Notes under the pieces: generated by a model | Databases searched by the model: none | The model's input: only the letters and a program-made list of their open reading frames with translations | What the model was told of the DNA's origin: nothing | Translations under genes and position numbers: made by a program | In this document: positions 43,168 through 53,231 of the stretch, piece after piece | Numbering within the stretch: position 1 is the first letter of the stretch | How the letters are laid out: each line of letters starts with the position of its first letter | Source of the DNA: Paenibacillus humicola | GTDB taxonomy: Bacteria; Bacillota; Bacilli; Paenibacillales; Paenibacillaceae | Reading direction: 5' to 3' | NCBI RefSeq assembly: GCF_028826105.1 | Contig: NZ_JAQGPL010000001.1 | Span: 3,684,501-3,748,500, forward strand | Length of the DNA stretch: 64,000 nt

Positions 43168-45021
43168 CTAGAACCTATCACTGCTCCGACCTTTAAGCCG
43201 TCTCTCTAGGGCGATAATCTCACTTGCTATTTTTGCCGCCGCCAGCATGTCGCCGGAGCGTTCCGCGCGCACCATGCCTTCTTTTTTTCGATCGATTTCA
43301 CGAAACTGCGGCACTTTAAGAATTTCCCAGATAAAATCGTCAAGCATCTGCCCGTCGAGAGGAAACTCATCGTCCATCATGGAGATCGAAGCGGCGGTCC
43401 GTTCCAGACGATCGTCCTGAAGCGATGCGATAAACCGGCTGATATCCGGATCGTTGCCCTGCGCATAATAAGCGTATAAATAAGCAGCAATCGCTGCGTG
43501 ATCCTCCACGTTAAAAGCTTCGCCCAGCTTCTCGTGCACCGCCGCGGCCGTCTCGGCGTCCTGCATCATGCGGGCCAGCAGCTTCCGTTCGGCGACCTGG
43601 TAAGCCGGCAGAACGGCTGGCGCGGAGGACGGCGTACGACGGTTTTCATTCCTACCATTATTCCACGAATTATCGTTATTATCCCTTTGCGCTTTCTTTT
43701 TTTGCAACTGCTGCCGGTGCTCGAAACAGTCCTGCTTCAGCGCCTCGAGGGAGAAGGCGAACTCCCGGGACAGCTCCTTCAAATAAAGCTCGCGTTCGAT
43801 CGGCGAGTCCAGCTCGGCGATGATGCCGACCGCTTCGAGGAGGTAGTTCTTTTGTCCTTCTTCTTCTAGGAGTATATGGTGTTTCCGGGTATATAGTAGT
43901 TTAAATTTCGTGACCGATACCGGATGCTCGATCGTTTCCCGCATAAAGGCGAGCGGACCGTTCCGTTCGATGAATTCATCCGGGTCCATCCCTTTTGGAA
44001 GCATGGCGACCTGCACCTTCAGCCCGGCCTTCTCGAGCAGCGGAATCGCCTTCAGCGCCGCGGCTTGTCCGGCATCGTCGCCGTCGTAGCAGAGGACCGC
44101 TTCCTCCGCGTTGCGCTTCAGCAGCTCGCAGTGCTCCTCGGTCAGCGACGTTCCCATCGAAGCGACGCCGCTGTCCACGCCTGCGCTCCACGCTTTGATG
44201 ACGTCCATATAACCTTCGAACAACACGACTCTGCGGCTTTTCCGCATTGCCGCGCGCGCATGGTGAAAATTGTAGAGGGTCCGGCTTTTGCCGAAGAGCA
44301 TCGTCTCCGGCGAGTTCAAATATTTCGGCTGCCCGTCCCCGAGAAGCCTCCCGGCAAACGCGATCGTTTTGCCGTCCCGGCTCAGGATCGGAAACATGAT
44401 GCGGTCGCGGAACCGGTCGAGATGACCGCTTCCGTCCTGTCTTGCGATCAGCAGCCCACCCTTCTCCATCAGCGCCGGATCGAAGCCCCGTTCCTTCAAA
44501 AAACGGGCCAGTGTGTCCCACTCCGCAGGAGCATAGCCGATCATGAAATGGTCGATCTGCTTGTCCGTCACGCCGCGCGACCGCAAATAGTTCATGGCCG
44601 GCTGGCCGTGCGTCGTATTTTTCAACAAGTAATGATACAGCTTTGCCGACAGCTCATGTGCATCGATCAGCTTGTCGCGCACCGCGTTCTCCGGCCCGCT
44701 TGACCGGCCGGCAGGTCCCGTCCACTCGATCGCGATGCCGGCCTCCTCGGCCATATGGCGGACCGCTTCCGGGAACGAGTAGCCTTCAATTTCTTCGACG
44801 AACTTGATGGCGTTGCCGCCCTTGCCGCACCCGTAGCAGTAGAAGATCTGTTTCTCCGGCGTCACTGTAAAGGACGGCGTCTTCTCGGAGTGAAAGGGGC
44901 AGAGCCCCTTCATGTATTTCCCGGCCTTCGTGAGGTGAACGTACTTTCCGACCGTCTCCACGATATCGTGATGCCGAAGCACCGTGTCTATGACGGAATC
45001 CGGTATATATCCGTAAGCCAT
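43168..45021 (-). CDS. dnaG: DNA primase DnaG
   Basis: Makes RNA primers for replication. The 617 residues show the CHC2-type zinc ligands (Cys 41, His 44, Cys 62, Cys 65; GLCPFHSEKTPSF, FYCYGCGKGGN), the catalytic Toprim domain (RVVLFEGYMDVIKAW, CYDGDDAG) and a C-terminal helicase-binding domain. ATG 45021 gives MAYGYIPDSVIDTV, preceded by GAGGTGGAGGTGT. Lies between yqxD and rpoD. Confidence 0.96.
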   Translation of the reverse strand: MAYGYIPDSVIDTVLRHHDIVETVGKYVHLTKAGKYMKGLCPFHSEKTPSFTVTPEKQIFYCYGCGKGGNAIKFVEEIEGYSFPEAVRHMAEEAGIAIEWTGPAGRSSGPENAVRDKLIDAHELSAKLYHYLLKNTTHGQPAMNYLRSRGVTDKQIDHFMIGYAPAEWDTLARFLKERGFDPALMEKGGLLIARQDGSGHLDRFRDRIMFPILSRDGKTIAFAGRLLGDGQPKYLNSPETMLFGKSRTLYNFHHARAAMRKSRRVVLFEGYMDVIKAWSAGVDSGVASMGTSLTEEHCELLKRNAEEAVLCYDGDDAGQAAALKAIPLLEKAGLKVQVAMLPKGMDPDEFIERNGPLAFMRETIEHPVSVTKFKLLYTRKHHILLEEEGQKNYLLEAVGIIAELDSPIERELYLKELSREFAFSLEALKQDCFEHRQQLQKKKAQRDNNDNSWNNGRNENRRTPSSAPAVLPAYQVAERKLLARMMQDAETAAAVHEKLGEAFNVEDHAAIAAYLYAYYAQGNDPDISRFIASLQDDRLERTAASISMMDDEFPLDGQMLDDFIWEILKVPQFREIDRKKEGMVRAERSGDMLAAAKIASEIIALERRLKGRSSDRF

Positions 45022-45060
45022 ACACCTCCACCTCATCCTCAAACACGTAATAGGTATTCG

Positions 45061-45528
45061 CTACCGTCCTTCATTCTCCTGCCGGCTGAGCAAAACTTTT
45101 GTCAGCTTTTGCTGAAAACGCGCGCGGTCTTCATCGGTCATTGCCCTCGGGCCTTTCGAACGGCCGCCGCCGCGCCGCAGTTTGGCCAGCTCATGCCGCC
45201 GCGCCATCAGAAAATCGATGTTCCCGTCGTCGTACTGCTGCCCTCTCGGCGACAGCGCGACGGCTCCTTTCGCCAGCACGATCGTCGCCAGCCCGAAATC
45301 CTGCGTGACGACGATATCGCCTTTTGCGACATGATTCGAAATATACAAGTCGACCGATTGGTCGCTTCGGTCGACTTGGACGATTCGTACGCCTTCTTCC
45401 GGCTCAAGCCGATGGTCGTAGGAGGCGACCATCAGGACGGGAACGGACAGCTTGCGAGCGGCTTCGACAATTTCGCGCTTTACCGGACACGCATCTGCGT
45501 CCACGACAACTAACGGTTTTCCGTTCAT
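45061..45528 (-). CDS. yqxD: YaiI/YqxD family protein (DUF188)
   Basis: A 155-residue PIN-like fold protein (VVVDADACPVKREIVEAA, VDLYISNHVAKGDIVVTQDFGLA) with acidic residues suitable for metal binding. DUF188 function is unknown. Gene order yqfL, yqxD, dnaG, rpoD is as in B. subtilis. Confidence 0.9.
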   Translation of the reverse strand: MNGKPLVVVDADACPVKREIVEAARKLSVPVLMVASYDHRLEPEEGVRIVQVDRSDQSVDLYISNHVAKGDIVVTQDFGLATIVLAKGAVALSPRGQQYDDGNIDFLMARRHELAKLRRGGGRSKGPRAMTDEDRARFQQKLTKVLLSRQENEGR

Positions 45529-45613
45529 TATCTCCGTTCACCCGATTCACTGCCTGAAGTAACCGTACTATTATATACGGCAATTCAGGAAAAAATCCTG
45601 CCGTTACCGATTG

Positions 45614-46432
45614 TCAAGTGGCCCTGATATTCTCCATGATCAGGCTCGCCGTCTCTTCGACCGCCCGGTGCGAGACGTCGATGACGACGCAGCCGAGCCG
45701 TTCCATCACTTCCCTCGCATAGGCGAGCTCGCGTTCGATGCGCGCCGTCGTTGCATAAGCCGCGCTGTCGGGCAGGCCGAGCGCCTTCAGCCGCTCTTTC
45801 CGGATGACGTTCAAATAATGCACCCCGATCGTCAGCCCGATGACCCGCTCCTTCGGAATGTCGAACAGCTCCGCCGGAGGCTCCAGCTCCGGCATGAGCG
45901 GCACGTTCGCCACCTTGAATTTTTTGTGGGCGAGATACATCGAGAGCGGCGTCTTAGACGTCCGGGATACGCCGACCAGCACGATGTCGGCTTTCCGGAT
46001 GCCTGCCGTATCCCGCATATCGTCATATTTGACGGCGAACTCCACCGCTTCGACCTTGCGGAAATAATCCGCGTCCAGCACGTGATTAAGACCCGGCTCG
46101 TGCCGGGAGCTGCGCCCCGTCTTCGACTCCAGGCTGCCGATGAGCGGTCCGAGCAGATCGATCGCCATGACGTCCAGCTCCTGCGTGAGCCGGTTCAGCG
46201 CCTCCCGCAGCTCCGGAATGACCAGCGTATACAAAATAATGCCGCCGCATGCCTTCGCCTGAAGGGTGAACCGCTCAAGCGTCGCCGTATCGTGGATGAA
46301 CGGCGCACGGCGGATATCGGCCAGCAGCGGATGAAACTGGGCGGCCGCCGCACGGACGACCAGCTCTCCGGTATCGCCGGCGGAATCCGATAAGACATAG
46401 ATAATGACTTCAGACTGCGTCTCTTCCGTCAT
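45614..46432 (-). CDS. yqfL: Bifunctional kinase/pyrophosphorylase regulator of pyruvate,phosphate dikinase (YqfL)
   Basis: DUF299 (PPDK-regulatory) protein, 272 residues. In the family it phosphorylates and dephosphorylates a Thr of pyruvate,phosphate dikinase or PEP synthase. The P-loop GVSRTSKTPLSMYLAHKKF and LSDSAGDTGELVVRAAAAQF are present. ATG 46432 lies nine bases after GGAGG; ATG 46438 is only three bases from it. It follows glyS by 63 bp. The ccpN gene found between glyS and yqfL in B. subtilis is absent. Confidence 0.92.
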   Translation of the reverse strand: MTEETQSEVIIYVLSDSAGDTGELVVRAAAAQFHPLLADIRRAPFIHDTATLERFTLQAKACGGIILYTLVIPELREALNRLTQELDVMAIDLLGPLIGSLESKTGRSSRHEPGLNHVLDADYFRKVEAVEFAVKYDDMRDTAGIRKADIVLVGVSRTSKTPLSMYLAHKKFKVANVPLMPELEPPAELFDIPKERVIGLTIGVHYLNVIRKERLKALGLPDSAAYATTARIERELAYAREVMERLGCVVIDVSHRAVEETASLIMENIRAT

Positions 46433-46495
46433 TCGCATCGACCTCCAGTTTAATTGGGGGCGCAGCCCGCATGCCTTGGCGGCAGGCTGCCGCAC

Positions 46496-48580
46496 TTACT
46501 GCCAAACGAGCTTGGACAAATCCGCTACGCGGGCGACCCCGTCGGCGATTGCAGCAAGCGTCGCCAGCCGGTTATCCCGCACCTGCTTGTCGTCGGCCAT
46601 CACCATGACGCTGTCGAAGTACGCATTGATGACGTCCTTCAGCGAGGCAAGCTTCGCAATCGCTCCTGCCGCATCGCCCGCTTCCAGCGCCGCGGATGCG
46701 GCGGGTCCCGTCTCCAGCCACGCCTGATACAGCGCGCCCTCCGCCGGGTCGGCGAACAAAGCCGGATCGACGGTGCCGGATTCGGCCTTCGCCGCCAGGT
46801 TGCAGACGCGGTTCAAGGCGTCGACGGCCGATTTGAATTCGGCCTGGCGCTCGCCGGCGGCCGCCGCCGTCAGCGCCGACGCGCGGTCTACCGTCTGCCG
46901 CAAATCGTCGTAGCCGGAAGCCATCACGGCATCGATCACGTCATAACGAATACCCTGCTCGGTAAGCACGTTTTTGACGCGGAGTCCAAAGAATTCGTAC
47001 AAATCATTACGTATGTCGGCCCGGTCCCGTTTCATCGGTTTGCCGGCATGCACGTCCAGCGACAGGTCGAACAGCATGCCGAGCGGCAGCTTCAGTTCAT
47101 GCGCCAAAATGATCTGCACGATGCCTGCCGCCTGCCGGCGCAGCGCATAAGGGTCCTGCGAGCCGGTCGGCACGATGCCGATCTGGAAGCAGCCGACGAT
47201 TGTGTCGATTTTGTCGGCGATGCTGACGACGGCGCCGGCCAGCGATGACGGAGCGCGGTCGCCGGCGAAACGCGGCTGGTAATGCTCGTTGATCGCTCGC
47301 GCGACCGCCTCCCGCTCGCCCGCTTTGCGCGCGTAATCCTCGCCCATGATGCCCTGCAGCTCCGGGAATTCATAGACCATCTGCGTGACGAGGTCGAACT
47401 TGCAGACAGCCGCCGTTCGCGCGGCATCGTCCGTCGTCTGGGCGTCAAGCTCCAGAGCCGCTGACAGCTTACTTGCGGTCACCTGAATGCGGCGCACTTT
47501 GTCGGCCACCGTACCGAGCTCCTCATGGTAGACGATCGTCTCCAGCTTGGCCAGCGCATCGGGGATCGCCAGCTTCTGATCCTCGGCGTAGAAAAATTTC
47601 GCGTCGGACAGCCGGGCGCGCAGCACCTTCTCATTGCCCTTCGCCACCTGCTCGATGGAGGTCCGGTCGCCGTTGCGCACCGTCACGAAATACGGCAGCA
47701 ACCTGCCGTTGGCATCGAGCACCGGGAAATAGCGCTGATGCTCTCTCATCGAGGTGATCAGCACCTCCTGCGGGATGTGCAGGAACGACGGATCGAACGA
47801 TCCGAACAGCACGCTCGGATACTCGACGAGGAACAGCACTTCCTCGAGCAGATCCTCCTTGACGGCGATTTCCCAGCCTTTCTCGGCGGCCAGCGCTTCG
47901 ATCTGCTGCGTAATCAGCCGCTCGCGTTCGGCGACGTCGGCGACGACCCGCTGCCCGCGCAGCCGCTCCGCATATTGAGACGGCTCCGCGATTTCCGTCT
48001 CGCCGCCGAGAAAACGGTGCCCGCGCGTCGTGCGGCCGCTTGCGACGCCTGCGATTTCCAGCGGCACGATTTCGCCGCCATACAGCGTCACGAGCCAGCG
48101 GATCGGGCGGACAAAGCGCATTTCCGTGCTGCCCCAGCGCATGTTTTTCGGAAACGACATCGAACCGATCAGGGACGCAAGCCCTTCCGGCAGCACCTCG
48201 GCGGTTGCGGCGCCGACACTGCTTTTATTCGCATAGACGTATTCGACGCCGCCGAGCTCTTTAAAAAAGAACGATGCGGGATCGACGCCTTGGCTGCGCG
48301 CGAAGCCGAGCGCCGCCTTCGACCAGTTCCCCTGCTCGTCGAGCGCGATTTTGCGGGACGGCCCTTTTACCTCTTCGTTTACGTCGTCCTGCTTCTCTTC
48401 GACGCCCCTCACCAGAACGGCGATTCTGCGCGGCGTGGCAAACGCTTCGGCTTCCCCATGACCGATCCGGGAGGCGTCAAGCCATTTGACCGTTTTTTCC
48501 TTCAGCTGGTTCATCGCGCCGCGCACGAAGCGGGCGGGCACTTCCTCGAGTCCGATTTCAAGCAGCAGGTCCTTAGCCAT
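46496..48580 (-). CDS. glyS: Glycyl-tRNA synthetase beta subunit
   Basis: 694 residues, the usual length. The N-terminus [21 protein letters not shown] and blocks such as [13 protein letters not shown] and [18 protein letters not shown] identify GlyS, which binds tRNA and completes the alpha2beta2 enzyme. ATG 48580 lies inside the end of glyQ (8-bp overlap), so the subunits are translationally coupled. Confidence 0.97.
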   Translation of the reverse strand: MAKDLLLEIGLEEVPARFVRGAMNQLKEKTVKWLDASRIGHGEAEAFATPRRIAVLVRGVEEKQDDVNEEVKGPSRKIALDEQGNWSKAALGFARSQGVDPASFFFKELGGVEYVYANKSSVGAATAEVLPEGLASLIGSMSFPKNMRWGSTEMRFVRPIRWLVTLYGGEIVPLEIAGVASGRTTRGHRFLGGETEIAEPSQYAERLRGQRVVADVAERERLITQQIEALAAEKGWEIAVKEDLLEEVLFLVEYPSVLFGSFDPSFLHIPQEVLITSMREHQRYFPVLDANGRLLPYFVTVRNGDRTSIEQVAKGNEKVLRARLSDAKFFYAEDQKLAIPDALAKLETIVYHEELGTVADKVRRIQVTASKLSAALELDAQTTDDAARTAAVCKFDLVTQMVYEFPELQGIMGEDYARKAGEREAVARAINEHYQPRFAGDRAPSSLAGAVVSIADKIDTIVGCFQIGIVPTGSQDPYALRRQAAGIVQIILAHELKLPLGMLFDLSLDVHAGKPMKRDRADIRNDLYEFFGLRVKNVLTEQGIRYDVIDAVMASGYDDLRQTVDRASALTAAAAGERQAEFKSAVDALNRVCNLAAKAESGTVDPALFADPAEGALYQAWLETGPAASAALEAGDAAGAIAKLASLKDVINAYFDSVMVMADDKQVRDNRLATLAAIADGVARVADLSKLVWQ

Positions 48581-49460
48581 TGACGCTCACCCCTTTCTTC
48601 AGCAGCGGGAAGCCGAGACGTTCGCGCTCCTCCAGGTAGGTCGCCGCACAGGCGCGCGCCAGATTGCGCACCCGCATGATGTAGCCGGTCCGCTCCGTCA
48701 CGCTGATGGCGCCCCGCGCGTCGAGCAGGTTGAACGTATGCGAGCATTTCAGCACATAATCGTAAGCGGGAAAAACGAGCTTCTGCTCCATCGCCTTGCG
48801 AGCCTCTCCTTCGTACATATTAAACAGCGTGAACAGCATCGAAGCGTCGGACACCTCGAACGTATACTTCGAATGCTCGTATTCCGGCTGCAGGAACACG
48901 TCGCCATAGGTAACGCCGTCCACCCATTCCAGGTCAAAGACATTCTCCTTCTCCTGGATATAAGAGGCGAGACGCTCCATGCCGTATGTGATTTCCACCG
49001 CGACCGGATTCGCGTCGATGCCGCCGACCTGCTGAAAATACGTGAACTGCGTAATTTCCATGCCGTCCAGCCATACTTCCCACCCGAGCCCCCAGGCGCC
49101 GAGCGTCGGCGATTCCCAGTTGTCCTCGACGAACCGGATGTCGTGATGAAGCGGGTCGACCCCGAGACGCTTCAGGCTTTCGAGGTACAGCTCCTGGATG
49201 TTGCCGGGCGACGGCTTCAAAATGACCTGAAACTGGTGATGCTGGTACAACCGGTTCGGATTTTCCCCGTAGCGGCCGTCCGCCGGGCGGCGTGAAGGCT
49301 CCACGTAAGCGACGTTCCACGGCTCGGGTCCGATCGAGCGCAGAAACGTCATCGGGTTCATCGTGCCCGCGCCTTTCTCGACGTCGTATGGCTGCACGAG
49401 GATACAGTTTTGTTCCGCCCAAAACTGCTGCAGCGTCAAAATCATACTTTGAAAATTCAT
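48573..49460 (-). CDS. glyQ: Glycyl-tRNA synthetase alpha subunit
   Basis: 295-residue catalytic subunit that activates glycine. Class II motifs are seen in the start region ([39 protein letters not shown]) and YEVWLDG-type blocks ([19 protein letters not shown]). Expression is controlled by a glycine T-box about 180 bases upstream. AAAAGGAGAG precedes ATG. Confidence 0.97.
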   Translation of the reverse strand: MNFQSMILTLQQFWAEQNCILVQPYDVEKGAGTMNPMTFLRSIGPEPWNVAYVEPSRRPADGRYGENPNRLYQHHQFQVILKPSPGNIQELYLESLKRLGVDPLHHDIRFVEDNWESPTLGAWGLGWEVWLDGMEITQFTYFQQVGGIDANPVAVEITYGMERLASYIQEKENVFDLEWVDGVTYGDVFLQPEYEHSKYTFEVSDASMLFTLFNMYEGEARKAMEQKLVFPAYDYVLKCSHTFNLLDARGAISVTERTGYIMRVRNLARACAATYLEERERLGFPLLKKGVSVNG

Positions 49461-49634
49461 CGGTTAGCGACTCTCCTTTTCCTATTCAAATGGACGCATC
49501 TGTTCATCAGGCAGGCGGCGGGCGATGCTTTCGATTCCCCGGAAAGAACGGCAACTTAAGCCGTTTTAAGACGACGAAGCAATCCGCTTCCTTTAGATCC
49601 GCCGGGAATACAAGCCTAAAGCCGGTCTCCCGGC
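49461..49634 (-). other. glyQ leader between T-box terminator and start
   Basis: About 170 bases of untranslated leader after the T-box. It holds the glyQ ribosome-binding site (AAAAGGAGAG near 49470-49480). Nothing else recognised. Confidence 0.5.
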
Positions 49635-49893
49635 AGATAAAAAAGCCCCCGTCCCTACGTCTGATGGCAGACGTAGGGACGAGAGCTGATCTCCCGCGGT
49701 TCCACCCTACTTGGTCCCCGATATCCGTGCGGCGCATAAGCGCGCATCCGGCGGAAACCCACCTTGCTTCATGCTTGTCCGAACTCCAAAGCGCCTTTCG
49801 CCGGTTCGTCCGCCCGGGCTCTCACCGCCCCCGGGTCGCTGCGCACGCGAATCGCAACCGGTTACTTTCTTTATCATCGTCCGATATTCATAA
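49635..49893 (-). promoter_or_regulatory. T-box riboswitch (tRNA-Gly sensing) of glyQS
   Basis: The minus strand carries the T-box sequence AGGGTGGAACCGCGG (49694-49708) that pairs with the tRNA acceptor end. Next comes a perfect 13-bp terminator stem (GTCCCTACGTCTG at 49651-49663 with its complement at 49668-49680) with a T6 run (49639-49644). Stem I begins near AGAAAGTAACCGG and holds GGTGAGAGCCCGG. A GGC at 49793-49795, on the 3' side of stem I, is a plausible glycine specifier, but I infer this from its place only. Confidence 0.93.
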
Positions 49894-49899
49894 TACTAG

Positions 49900-49928
49900 A
49901 TCATAGCTTTTTTCGAGGACGCTGTCAA
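49900..49928 (-). promoter_or_regulatory. SigA-type promoter for the T-box-glyQS transcript
   Basis: On the minus strand a perfect TTGACA (49923-49928) and TATGAT (49900-49905) are separated by 17 bases, giving a start near 49893. It lies 20 bases after the recO stop, so glyQS has its own promoter despite following recO. Confidence 0.8.
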
Positions 49929-49948
49929 CGCAAGTCCGCCAAATCCAT

Positions 49949-50695
49949 TCAGATCGAAAACTTGTCCATCTGGTCGAGAAAAGAACGCGATTTCAGCGGA
50001 ATCCCCAAATGAGCATCCATTAGGAGCCTCATCGCCTGCTTCAGCTGCAGCCTGGTTTCATCCTTCACCTGGACATTGCCGAGTCTTCCGAGGTCCATGC
50101 CGGCAAATAGACGAAGCAGCTTCAGCGCTCCATCGCCAAGCACCAGCGCGTACGGGTCGCGGCTGCGGCATCTGCCGCACAGCAGGCCGCCGGTTCGGGG
50201 GCTTAACGCCATCGGGCCCGCGGCGTTGCCGCAGGACGCGCATTCGCCGAGCGCCGGCCCGTATCCGGCCGCCTGCAATATTTTCATCTCGTAAATGCCG
50301 GTCACGATCACCGGATCCTTGCCTTCCTCCAGCGAGGCGAAGCACGCCTTCAGCTGTTCGAATATGTACCGGCCGGCTTCTTCGTCCTGAAGCGCCTTGT
50401 CGGTCAGCTCGGCGGCGTAAGCCGCATAAGCGGCGAGCTCGAGCTGTTCACGCAAAACATGGTGAGATTCGATAATCTCACCATGCGACAGCGTGCCGAG
50501 TCCCGTATTCCGAAAATAGTGAAATTCGCCGAGCGTAAACGGCTGCGCCAGAGATCCGTGGCGGCTTCTCGCTTTTTTCGCGCCGCGGACCATCAGGCCC
50601 GTTTTGCCGAACGAATCGGTTACGATCGTGACGATTTTGTTGCCTTCCCCGTAATCCATGCTCCGGATCACGATGCCTTCGGCCCGGTACTGCAC
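49949..50695 (-). CDS. recO: DNA repair protein RecO
   Basis: Recombination mediator that helps RecA load on SSB-coated DNA with RecR. 248 residues with an N-terminal OB fold (AEGIVIRSMDYGEGNKIVTIV, KTGLMVRGAKKARS) and the C-terminal zinc-type cysteines (CASCGNAAG, LLCGRC). Start taken as GTG 50695, about nine bases after AGGGGAG; TTG 50701 is closer than normal. Confidence 0.93.
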   Translation of the reverse strand: MQYRAEGIVIRSMDYGEGNKIVTIVTDSFGKTGLMVRGAKKARSRHGSLAQPFTLGEFHYFRNTGLGTLSHGEIIESHHVLREQLELAAYAAYAAELTDKALQDEEAGRYIFEQLKACFASLEEGKDPVIVTGIYEMKILQAAGYGPALGECASCGNAAGPMALSPRTGGLLCGRCRSRDPYALVLGDGALKLLRLFAGMDLGRLGNVQVKDETRLQLKQAMRLLMDAHLGIPLKSRSFLDQMDKFSI

Positions 50696-50733
50696 CTTCA
50701 ACTCTCCCCTGTCCTGCGCACGCGTCCGGCGGG

Positions 50734-50880
50734 TTAAAGCCCGGCGCCTTCGGCTTCGTCGTTCTCCGGCTCTTCCTCCGAACCTTCGGCCGCATCCGCG
50801 AGCTGATCCATTTCCTTATAGAGCATAAAAGCGTCCACATCCCCGGTCATCGTAAAATACTTCCACGAAAAGTCCCGCAT
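50734..50880 (-). CDS. yqzL: YqzL-like protein
   Basis: A 48-residue protein (start MRDFSWKYFTMTGDVDAF, then an acidic tail with many Glu, Asp and Ala). YqzL is a tiny protein found between era and recO in many Bacillales, exactly this position. Function unknown. Real despite its size, judged by the family start and the conserved place. Confidence 0.82.
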   Translation of the reverse strand: MRDFSWKYFTMTGDVDAFMLYKEMDQLADAAEGSEEEPENDEAEGAGL

Positions 50881-50969
50881 TCGTATTTATCCCCTCCAGA
50901 TCGGAAATGTTCCTTATGGATAGGATGCGATGATCGGGCCGGTCCTATGCCAGACAATAAACGGCTGCT

Positions 50970-51884
50970 CTATTCGCTGCGGAAGCCCAAATCCTTGAGA
51001 ATGCGCTCCTGGTTGCGCCAGTCCTTCTTCACCTTGACCCACAGCTCAAGGAATGTGCGCGAGCCGAGCAGAAGCTCGATATCGCGCCGCGCCAGCTTGC
51101 CGACTTCCTTCAGCAGCGCGCCCTGCTTGCCGATCACGATGCCCTTCTGCGAGTCCCGTTCGACGAAAATGACCGCCCCGATGTAGACGACGCCGTTCTC
51201 CTGCACGCGCATATCCTCGATCGTAACGGCGATCGAATGCGGTATTTCCTCGCGTGTGAGCTGCAATATTTTTTCGCGGATCAGCTCGGCGCAGACGAAC
51301 TGCTCCGGGTGGTCGGTGATCTGATCCGCCGGGTAATACTGGGGTCCTTCCGGCAGGTAGCCGGACAGCACGTCCAGCAGCGTGCCGACGTTGCTGCCCT
51401 GCAGCGCCGAGACCGGCACCACCTCGGTGAACTCGTGCAGCTCCCTGTACTGCGCAATAAGCGGCAGCAGCTCCTCGGGATGCACCTTATCGATTTTGTT
51501 GATCACGAGAAAAACGGGCGTTTCCACTTTCTTCAGCTGCTCGATGATGAAACGGTCGCCGCCGCCGAGTCCTTCGGAGGCGTCGATCAGAAAAAGCGCG
51601 GCGTCCACTTCGCCGAGCGTGCCGACCGCTTCCTTCACCATGAAATCGCCCAGCTTCGACTGCGGCTTATGGATGCCCGGCGTATCCAAAAATACGATCT
51701 GGAAGTTGTCGGTCGTATAAACGCCGTGTATTTTGTTTCGGGTCGTCTGCGGCTTGTCCGACATGATGGCGATTTTCTGCCCGATCATTTCGTTAATGAG
51801 CGTCGATTTGCCGACATTCGGCCTTCCGACGATCGCCACAAAGCCCGAGCGGTAGGGTTCCTTGCCCGCTGCCGATGCGTTCAA
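50970..51884 (-). CDS. era: GTPase Era
   Basis: Ribosome-assembly GTPase that binds 16S rRNA near its 3' end. 304 residues: [40 protein letters not shown] and a C-terminal KH domain ([19 protein letters not shown]). The start is TTG 51884, eight bases after AAGGAGAG, overlapping the cdd stop as TTGA. Confidence 0.96.
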   Translation of the reverse strand: MNASAAGKEPYRSGFVAIVGRPNVGKSTLINEMIGQKIAIMSDKPQTTRNKIHGVYTTDNFQIVFLDTPGIHKPQSKLGDFMVKEAVGTLGEVDAALFLIDASEGLGGGDRFIIEQLKKVETPVFLVINKIDKVHPEELLPLIAQYRELHEFTEVVPVSALQGSNVGTLLDVLSGYLPEGPQYYPADQITDHPEQFVCAELIREKILQLTREEIPHSIAVTIEDMRVQENGVVYIGAVIFVERDSQKGIVIGKQGALLKEVGKLARRDIELLLGSRTFLELWVKVKKDWRNQERILKDLGFRSE

Positions 51885-52369
51885 TGCGATTGCTCTCCTT
51901 CCAGGCTGCCGTTATCGTCTTGTTGATGGAATGAAAAAGCTCCGGGCAGCAGCTCCGATACGGTAGAAACGAGCCGGCTGCCCTGCAAATTGCTCATGAT
52001 GACCGGCATGTCCGGCGTGCACAGCTCGGCCAGCACCTGCCGGCATACGCCGCACGGCGTGATCGGCTCCGGCGTATCGCCGATGACGGCGATCGCCCGG
52101 AACGAACGCGGCCTGCAGCCGTCGGCCACCGCCCGGAACAGCGCCGTCCGTTCGGCGCAATTGGTCGGGCCGTAAGCGGCGTTCTCGACGTTGCAGCCGA
52201 GATGCACGCGGCCTTCGCCGTCCAGCAGCGCCGCCCCCACCAGGAAGCGCGAATACGGAGCGTACGCCCGTTTCCTGGCTTTCGCTGCGGCTTCCAGCAG
52301 CGCCTTCCATTCCTCCGCCTGCGGATCGCCCGCAGTCTCCCGGTCCAGGTCCGTCACGACTGTCTTCAT
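51881..52369 (-). CDS. cdd: Cytidine deaminase
   Basis: Zinc enzyme converting cytidine and deoxycytidine to uridine forms. The active site blocks are present: NCAERTALF and [13 protein letters not shown], which carry the catalytic Glu and the zinc cysteines. At 162 residues it is longer than the usual 130-136 because of an N-terminal extension (about 20 residues) and a C-terminal tail. ATG 52369 overlaps the dgkA stop as ATGA. Confidence 0.93.
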   Translation of the reverse strand: MKTVVTDLDRETAGDPQAEEWKALLEAAAKARKRAYAPYSRFLVGAALLDGEGRVHLGCNVENAAYGPTNCAERTALFRAVADGCRPRSFRAIAVIGDTPEPITPCGVCRQVLAELCTPDMPVIMSNLQGSRLVSTVSELLPGAFSFHQQDDNGSLEGEQSH

Positions 52370-52734
52370 CCTTTCTGCGCCACAAGCGCCCAAAGATGCG
52401 GTCCGAATACGAGCAGCCCGATGACGACGGCTCCTGCCGCCGCAACGAGCACGGCGCCCGCCGCCGTATCCTTCGCCGCCTTCGCGAGCGGATGGATATT
52501 CGGGCTCGCCAGATCGACGACGTTCTCAACCGCGGTGTTGATCAGCTCCGCCGCGAGGACCGACACGATGGCGATGACGAGCCATGCCCATTCGAAACGC
52601 GAAAGCCGCAGCGCCAAGCCGGCGATGATCACGACGGCGGCGCTGAAGCAGTGAAACCGGATGTGGTGCTGCGTTCTGTAAGCGCAGGCGATGCCCGACA
52701 GCGCCGCGCCCGCGCTGCGAAGGAAGCGGCGCAT
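52366..52734 (-). CDS. dgkA: Diacylglycerol/undecaprenol kinase family protein
   Basis: A 122-residue integral membrane kinase with three helices and the catalytic pattern AELINTAVENVVDLASP. Gram-positive members phosphorylate undecaprenol to recycle the cell-wall lipid carrier. It overlaps cdd by 4 bp and shares one base with the ybeY end, so it is part of a tightly coupled operon. Confidence 0.92.
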   Translation of the reverse strand: MRRFLRSAGAALSGIACAYRTQHHIRFHCFSAAVVIIAGLALRLSRFEWAWLVIAIVSVLAAELINTAVENVVDLASPNIHPLAKAAKDTAAGAVLVAAAGAVVIGLLVFGPHLWALVAQKG

Positions 52735-53231
52735 TACCGTCGCAGTCCCGCCCGGTCCAGCACGGCTTCCTGCTTGCGGATCATTTCCGCCTCTCCCGCT
52801 TCGTCCTGATGATCGTAGCCGAGCAGATGAAGAAACCCGTGCACGAACAGAAATCCGATTTCCCGCTCGAGGGAATGTCCGTATTCCTCGCTCTGCCGCT
52901 TTGCCGTTTCCGCCGAAATGATAATATCGCCGAGCATCCCGTCGAAAGGAACAGCCTCCTCCTCGCTTTCGACCTCGTAAATGATCTCCGGCTCCTCGTC
53001 CGTCTCCTCCTGCATCGCGAACGACAGCACGTCGGTCGGCCTGTCGATGCCGCGGTAATCGCGGTTCACCTGATGGATTTCGTTATCGTCCACGAACGTT
53101 AACGTCACTTCGCCGTCTTCGATTCCTTCCGTCTCCCCGGTGATCTGCAGCAGCTGCTCCAGCTGTTCGATGCAGCCTTCGGGAAGCCCGATTTTGTCTT
53201 GATCGTTGGTCCAGTCCAAACGCAAACTCAT
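52734..53231 (-). CDS. ybeY: Endoribonuclease YbeY (rRNA maturation)
   Basis: Zinc-dependent RNase involved in 16S rRNA 3'-end processing and ribosome quality control. 165 residues with the signature HGFLHLLGYDHQDE, where the three His bind zinc, and DVLSFAMQEE. ATG 53231 overlaps the pgpH stop as ATGA. An acidic insert (EEPEIIYEVESEEE) is typical of Bacillales members. Confidence 0.95.
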   Translation of the reverse strand: MSLRLDWTNDQDKIGLPEGCIEQLEQLLQITGETEGIEDGEVTLTFVDDNEIHQVNRDYRGIDRPTDVLSFAMQEETDEEPEIIYEVESEEEAVPFDGMLGDIIISAETAKRQSEEYGHSLEREIGFLFVHGFLHLLGYDHQDEAGEAEMIRKQEAVLDRAGLRR

